Shown: positions 60,937-64,000 of the stretch, one piece after another
Layout of the letters: each line of letters starts with the position of its first letter
Position numbering within the stretch: the first letter of the stretch is position 1
Source of the DNA: Thiobacillus denitrificans DSM 12475
GTDB lineage: Bacteria; Pseudomonadota; Gammaproteobacteria; Burkholderiales; Thiobacillaceae
Assembly (NCBI RefSeq): GCF_000376425.1
Contig: NZ_AQWL01000003.1
Span: forward strand, 295,215 to 359,214
Length of the DNA stretch: 64,000 nt
Direction: 5' to 3'
The notes under the pieces: generated by a model
The model's input: the letters and a program-made list of their open reading frames with translations, nothing else
Told to the model about the DNA's origin: nothing
Databases searched by the model: none
Translations under genes and position numbers: made by a program

Positions 60937-62457
60937 CTACCAGTAAGGCGCCGTTTCCATGAAATTTTGCAAATGCTTTGCATTTGCGCCGGCCGCGTCG
61001 GTCATCTCGGCCACCTGTTGCGCCGCCAGCCAGCCGAGCACGAATTGCCCCATCGGCTCCGCGTCCAGCCGGGCTTCGGCCAGCAAGCCCGAGGCCACCC
61101 GCGCATCGTTGGCGCGGCCCAGGCTGTCCTGCGCATCCCGCAGCACAGCCTGATACCGTACCTGCCCACTGCGGGCGAACAATTCCTGGAAAAACTCGGC
61201 CGCGTAGCGCTGGCGCTTGATGGCAATGCGCAGGGCATGGCGCTGTTCCGGCTGCAGCTGCCCGAACTTGCGTGCGCCGCGGACGATGGGGCGATGCCCC
61301 TTCTGCAATGCCCGGCGCGCCCACTTTTTCAATGGCGACAACTGGACGAAGCGCTGCGTTTCGGCGGCGGCGCGCCAGCCGCGTTGCAGCAGCCAGCGCT
61401 GGAATGCCAGCAGCCACGCGCCCGGATGCGCCTGCGCAAGCGCCACCCGCATGGCCGCCCGCACCCCGGCTCTATGCGCCTCCAGTGCCTGCCAGCCGCG
61501 CTGCCAGGCGGCAGCGTCGGCGTAATGCGGCGCAATGGCCGGCAGCGTCTCGCCGCACAGCACATCCCAGTCGCGCGCAGAACCGAGGGCGGCGGCCAGC
61601 GCGCGCAGGTCTGCCAGCAACGCATCCGGCACCGCGCACACGTCCCGGTACAGCCGCAGCGCCGCGCGCAGGCGCCGCAGCGCCACCCGTGCCTGGTGCA
61701 CGTATTCGATATCGTCGGATGCCAGCACCCCGGGCAGGTTGGCCAGGAATTGCGTCACGCAGGCCTGGCAGATCGCGGCAAAGCCGTCTTCCACGCGCAT
61801 TCCACCGTCCAGCGCCAGCGGCGCCGATTTGGCCGGCGTTGTCTCCTCGCCGCGCGCCAGGCGCACGCCCCGATCGGCCTTGCTGTCATCCAGCGGCACG
61901 CAGTCGAGCCGCCGCGCCCAGCCCTGCGCCAGTACAAACAAGGCATCCGGCTGGCCGGCCCTGAGTTCGAGCTCGATCTCGCAAATCGGCTGGCTGCGCC
62001 GGCCGGCGCGCACCTCGCCCACGTCCAGCGCCACTTCGATTTCCGCGCCGCCATGGTTGTCGATCAGCCAGGCCGTGCGGTTGAAGCGCGTTTCGAACAC
62101 CACCACCAGCTGTGCACGCAGTGCCTCCGGCACCAGCGCCCGCGCTTCGGGCGGAAACTTTTCCCAGTCCGGCTTGCTGCGGGATATCGGCATTTCGTAT
62201 TCGGGGCGCCGCGACAGGCCGCCGTGCCGTTCGCCCTCGGTTTTCAGCGTTTGCAACCAGTGCCGCCCGGCCCGCCGCACCCTGACCGCCACGCCGAGTG
62301 CGCTCAGGGAAAAATCCGGCGTATCGAAATAACGCGTGATGAGTTCCTCCTGCACCGGTGCGTTGCGCTGCCGCGCCATCAGCTTCGTGAATGCCGCCAC
62401 CCGCTGCGGTAGCAGCGCCAGCTTGAGCTCGATTTCGACCGGCTGTGATGTTGTCAT
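60937..62457 (-). CDS. CYTH and CHAD domain-containing protein
   Basis: 506 residues. N-terminal CYTH (triphosphate tunnel) domain with the signature start VEIELKLALLP (ExExK), RYFDTPDFSLSALGVAVRVRR, ETRFNRTAW and CEIELELRAG; C-terminal CHAD helical domain (about 220-500) with histidines and basic residues in VHQARVALRRLRAALRLYR and HALRIAIKRQRYAAEFF. CYTH enzymes act on triphosphates; CHAD domains bind polyphosphate granules. Divergent from ppk1 by 63 bases, which supports a polyphosphate role. Confidence 0.92.
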   Translation of the reverse strand: MTTSQPVEIELKLALLPQRVAAFTKLMARQRNAPVQEELITRYFDTPDFSLSALGVAVRVRRAGRHWLQTLKTEGERHGGLSRRPEYEMPISRSKPDWEKFPPEARALVPEALRAQLVVVFETRFNRTAWLIDNHGGAEIEVALDVGEVRAGRRSQPICEIELELRAGQPDALFVLAQGWARRLDCVPLDDSKADRGVRLARGEETTPAKSAPLALDGGMRVEDGFAAICQACVTQFLANLPGVLASDDIEYVHQARVALRRLRAALRLYRDVCAVPDALLADLRALAAALGSARDWDVLCGETLPAIAPHYADAAAWQRGWQALEAHRAGVRAAMRVALAQAHPGAWLLAFQRWLLQRGWRAAAETQRFVQLSPLKKWARRALQKGHRPIVRGARKFGQLQPEQRHALRIAIKRQRYAAEFFQELFARSGQVRYQAVLRDAQDSLGRANDARVASGLLAEARLDAEPMGQFVLGWLAAQQVAEMTDAAGANAKHLQNFMETAPYW

Positions 62458-62495
62458 ATAACTGTCATGTCATGATTGAAACGGGCGCTTATCAT
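62451..62495 (+). promoter_or_regulatory. strong Pho box upstream of ppk1
   Basis: TTGTCAT (62451-62457), four bases ATAA, then CTGTCAT (62462-62468): two near-consensus PhoB half-sites spaced exactly 11 bases. A possible -10, TATCAT (62490-62495), follows 21 bases later, one helical turn further than the usual 10. The box starts inside the divergent CYTH-CHAD gene, overlapping its start codon. Confidence 0.65.
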
Positions 62496-62520
62496 TGAAG
62501 CTCATCCTCGATACTAAATC

Positions 62521-64000
62521 ATGAACTCTCCCAGCCCCGACACTCTCATCAACCGCGAACTCGGCATCCTCGAGTTTCAGCGCCGCGTGCTGGCCCAGGC
62601 CGACGACCCTGACATGCCCTTACTGGAGCGGCTGAAGTTTCTCTGCATCTTTTCCAGCAACATGGACGAATTCTTCGAGGTGCGGGTGGCCGGGCTCAAG
62701 GAGCAGATCCGCGCCAACCTGACCCAGCGCTCGCCGGACGGCATGACGCCGCGTCAGCAGTACCGGGCGGTATCCGAGACCGCACGCGCGCTGGTCGCCC
62801 GGCAGTACGAACTGTTCAACGAGGAGATCATTCCCCTGCTGGCGGAACAGGACATCCACTTCTTCCGCCGTACGCACTGGAGCGAAACGCAGGCGGCGTG
62901 GATCCGCGACTACTTTTTCCGCGAACTGATGCCGGTGCTCACCCCGGTCGGGCTCGACCCTTCGCACCCCTTCCCGCGCGTGCTCAACAAGAGCCTCAAC
63001 TTCGCCGTCGAGCTGTCGGGCCGCGATGCCTTCGGCCGCAATTCCGGCGCCGCAGTGGTGCAGGCGCCGCGCGCACTGCCACGCGTGATCCGGCTGCCGG
63101 AGGACGTCGCCGGCTGCGAATACGGCTTCGTCTTTCTGTCATCGGTCCTGCATGCCCACGTCGGCGAACTTTTCACCGGCATGACGGTGGAAGGCTGCTA
63201 CCAGTTTCGCGTCACCCGCAACTCCGACCTGTTCGTCGACGAGGAGGAAACCAAGAACCTGCGCAAGGCGCTGCAGGGCGAACTGCCGCAGCGGCATTTC
63301 GGCGCGGCAGTGCGGCTGGAAGTGGCCGACAACTGCTCGGCCTCGATGGCGGCGTTCCTGCTCGAGCAATTCGAACTCGACGCCGATGCCCTCTACCAGG
63401 AGCGTGGCCCGGTCAACCTGGTGCGACTGATGCAGGTGCCCGACTGGGTCGATCGCCCCGACCTCAAGTTCTCCCCTTTCGTCCCTGCCCTGCCGGCGCA
63501 GCTTGCCAAGGACACAGACATCTTCGCGCAGATCCGCAAGGGCGACATCCTGCTGCACCACCCGTTCGAATCCTTCCAGCCGGTGATCGACTTCATCGAG
63601 CAGGCCGCCGCCGACCCCCACGTCGTCGCCATCCGCCAGACGGTCTACCGCACCGGCACCGATTCGCAGCTGATGCAGGCGCTGATCCGCGCCGCGCAAT
63701 CGGGCAAGGAGGTCACCGTGGTGGTCGAGCTGATGGCGCGCTTCGACGAGGAAGCCAACATCAACTGGGCCGCCCAGCTGGAAGAGGCCGGCGCCCATGT
63801 CGTATACGGCGTGGTCGGCCACAAGACCCACGCCAAGCTCGCGCTCGTCGTCCGCCGCGAGGACGGTGGCCTGCGCCGCTACGCGCATCTGGGCACCGGC
63901 AACTACCACGCCCGCACTGCGCGCCTGTACACCGACTTCGGCTTGCTGACCGCCGACGATGCGATGACCGCCGACGTCGGCAGCCTGTTCACCCAGATCA
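62521..64000 (+). CDS. ppk1: polyphosphate kinase 1 (3' end cut by window)
   Basis: Polymerises the gamma-phosphate of ATP into polyphosphate at the membrane. 493 codons are visible from ATG 62521. N-terminal domain (INRELGILEFQRRVLAQA, LLERLKFLCIFSSNMDEFFE), head domain, then the C1 catalytic domain (HHPFESFQPVIDFIEQAA, RQTVYRTGTDSQLMQAL, VVELMARFDEEANI) and the start of the C2 region with the catalytic-histidine segment GHKTHAKLALVVR and HLGTGNYHARTARLYTD. The remaining roughly 190-200 residues lie beyond the edge. Confidence 0.95.
   Translation, partial: MNSPSPDTLINRELGILEFQRRVLAQADDPDMPLLERLKFLCIFSSNMDEFFEVRVAGLKEQIRANLTQRSPDGMTPRQQYRAVSETARALVARQYELFNEEIIPLLAEQDIHFFRRTHWSETQAAWIRDYFFRELMPVLTPVGLDPSHPFPRVLNKSLNFAVELSGRDAFGRNSGAAVVQAPRALPRVIRLPEDVAGCEYGFVFLSSVLHAHVGELFTGMTVEGCYQFRVTRNSDLFVDEEETKNLRKALQGELPQRHFGAAVRLEVADNCSASMAAFLLEQFELDADALYQERGPVNLVRLMQVPDWVDRPDLKFSPFVPALPAQLAKDTDIFAQIRKGDILLHHPFESFQPVIDFIEQAAADPHVVAIRQTVYRTGTDSQLMQALIRAAQSGKEVTVVVELMARFDEEANINWAAQLEEAGAHVVYGVVGHKTHAKLALVVRREDGGLRRYAHLGTGNYHARTARLYTDFGLLTADDAMTADVGSLFTQI

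Overview
The window is a stretch of a GC-rich, obligately respiratory proteobacterial chromosome. The gene content and order (tpiA-secG-tRNA-Leu-nuoA to nuoN, proB next to a CNP1-like gene, fur back to back with bamE, ftsH-folP-glmM) are typical of Betaproteobacteria. The style of the proteins suggests a Nitrosomonadales/Thiobacillus-like organism, but that placement is an inference from memory, not from a search. No mobile element, phage, CRISPR array or rRNA was seen. Nearly all genes are packed on the minus strand in operons with 1-8 base overlaps, and GTG and TTG starts are common.

Layout (minus strand unless stated). 1-11428: complex I operon nuoA to nuoL, the last gene cut by the left edge. 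11590-12814: tRNA-Leu(GAG), secG and tpiA upstream of nuo. 12900-16679: the phosphate importer pstSCAB, with a Pho-box-like direct repeat upstream of pstS. 16772-21635: rlmE, ftsH, folP, glmM. 21685-21981 (+): yhbY. 21999-27300: carA, carB, greA and a DUF4149 gene, with a promoter and a leader hairpin before carA. 27467-29671: bamE (with an unusual C-terminal extension), dapB and a glutaredoxin; fur diverges on the plus strand. 30208-33285: CNP1-like, proB, a CobC-like phosphatase and a BtuF-like binding protein. 33385-34344 (+): a cation-diffusion transporter; 34317-34727: DUF2784. 34943-37539: pirin and azoreductase with a divergent LysR regulator. 37578-38789: cyclopropane fatty acid synthase. 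38853-41397: rubrerythrin, an Fe-S (CCG-domain) protein and DUF3501, a peroxide-defence type operon with a palindromic operator. 41709-43841 (+): msrB, an OXNAD1-like flavin reductase and a secreted metallo-beta-lactamase-fold protein. 43887-48452: dapA, bamC, a WalJ-like hydrolase, rhlE and DUF3301. 48547-55846: a ten-gene flagellar operon fliF-G-H-I-J-X-O-P-Q-R in which X is an unrecognised protein standing where fliK/L/M/N usually lie. 55914-60853: response regulator, LysM-FecR protein, CHASE2 histidine kinase and sixA. 60937-62457: a CYTH-CHAD protein divergent from ppk1 (+), which is cut by the right edge.

How the genes connect. Phosphate handling is the clearest theme: Pst import, Ppk1 and a polyphosphate-associated CHAD protein are all present, and both pstS and ppk1 carry direct repeats spaced 11 bases like PhoB sites; the one before ppk1 is close to textbook and overlaps the divergent CHAD start. 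Oxidative stress and iron form a second theme (fur, rubrerythrin operon, MsrB, glutaredoxin, azoreductase/pirin). The most unusual items are the BamE-linker-NTF2-like fusion, a duplicated nuoD 5' end forming a 20-codon minicistron, the flagellar protein X, and a palindrome shared by the rubrerythrin promoter and the ftsH upstream region.
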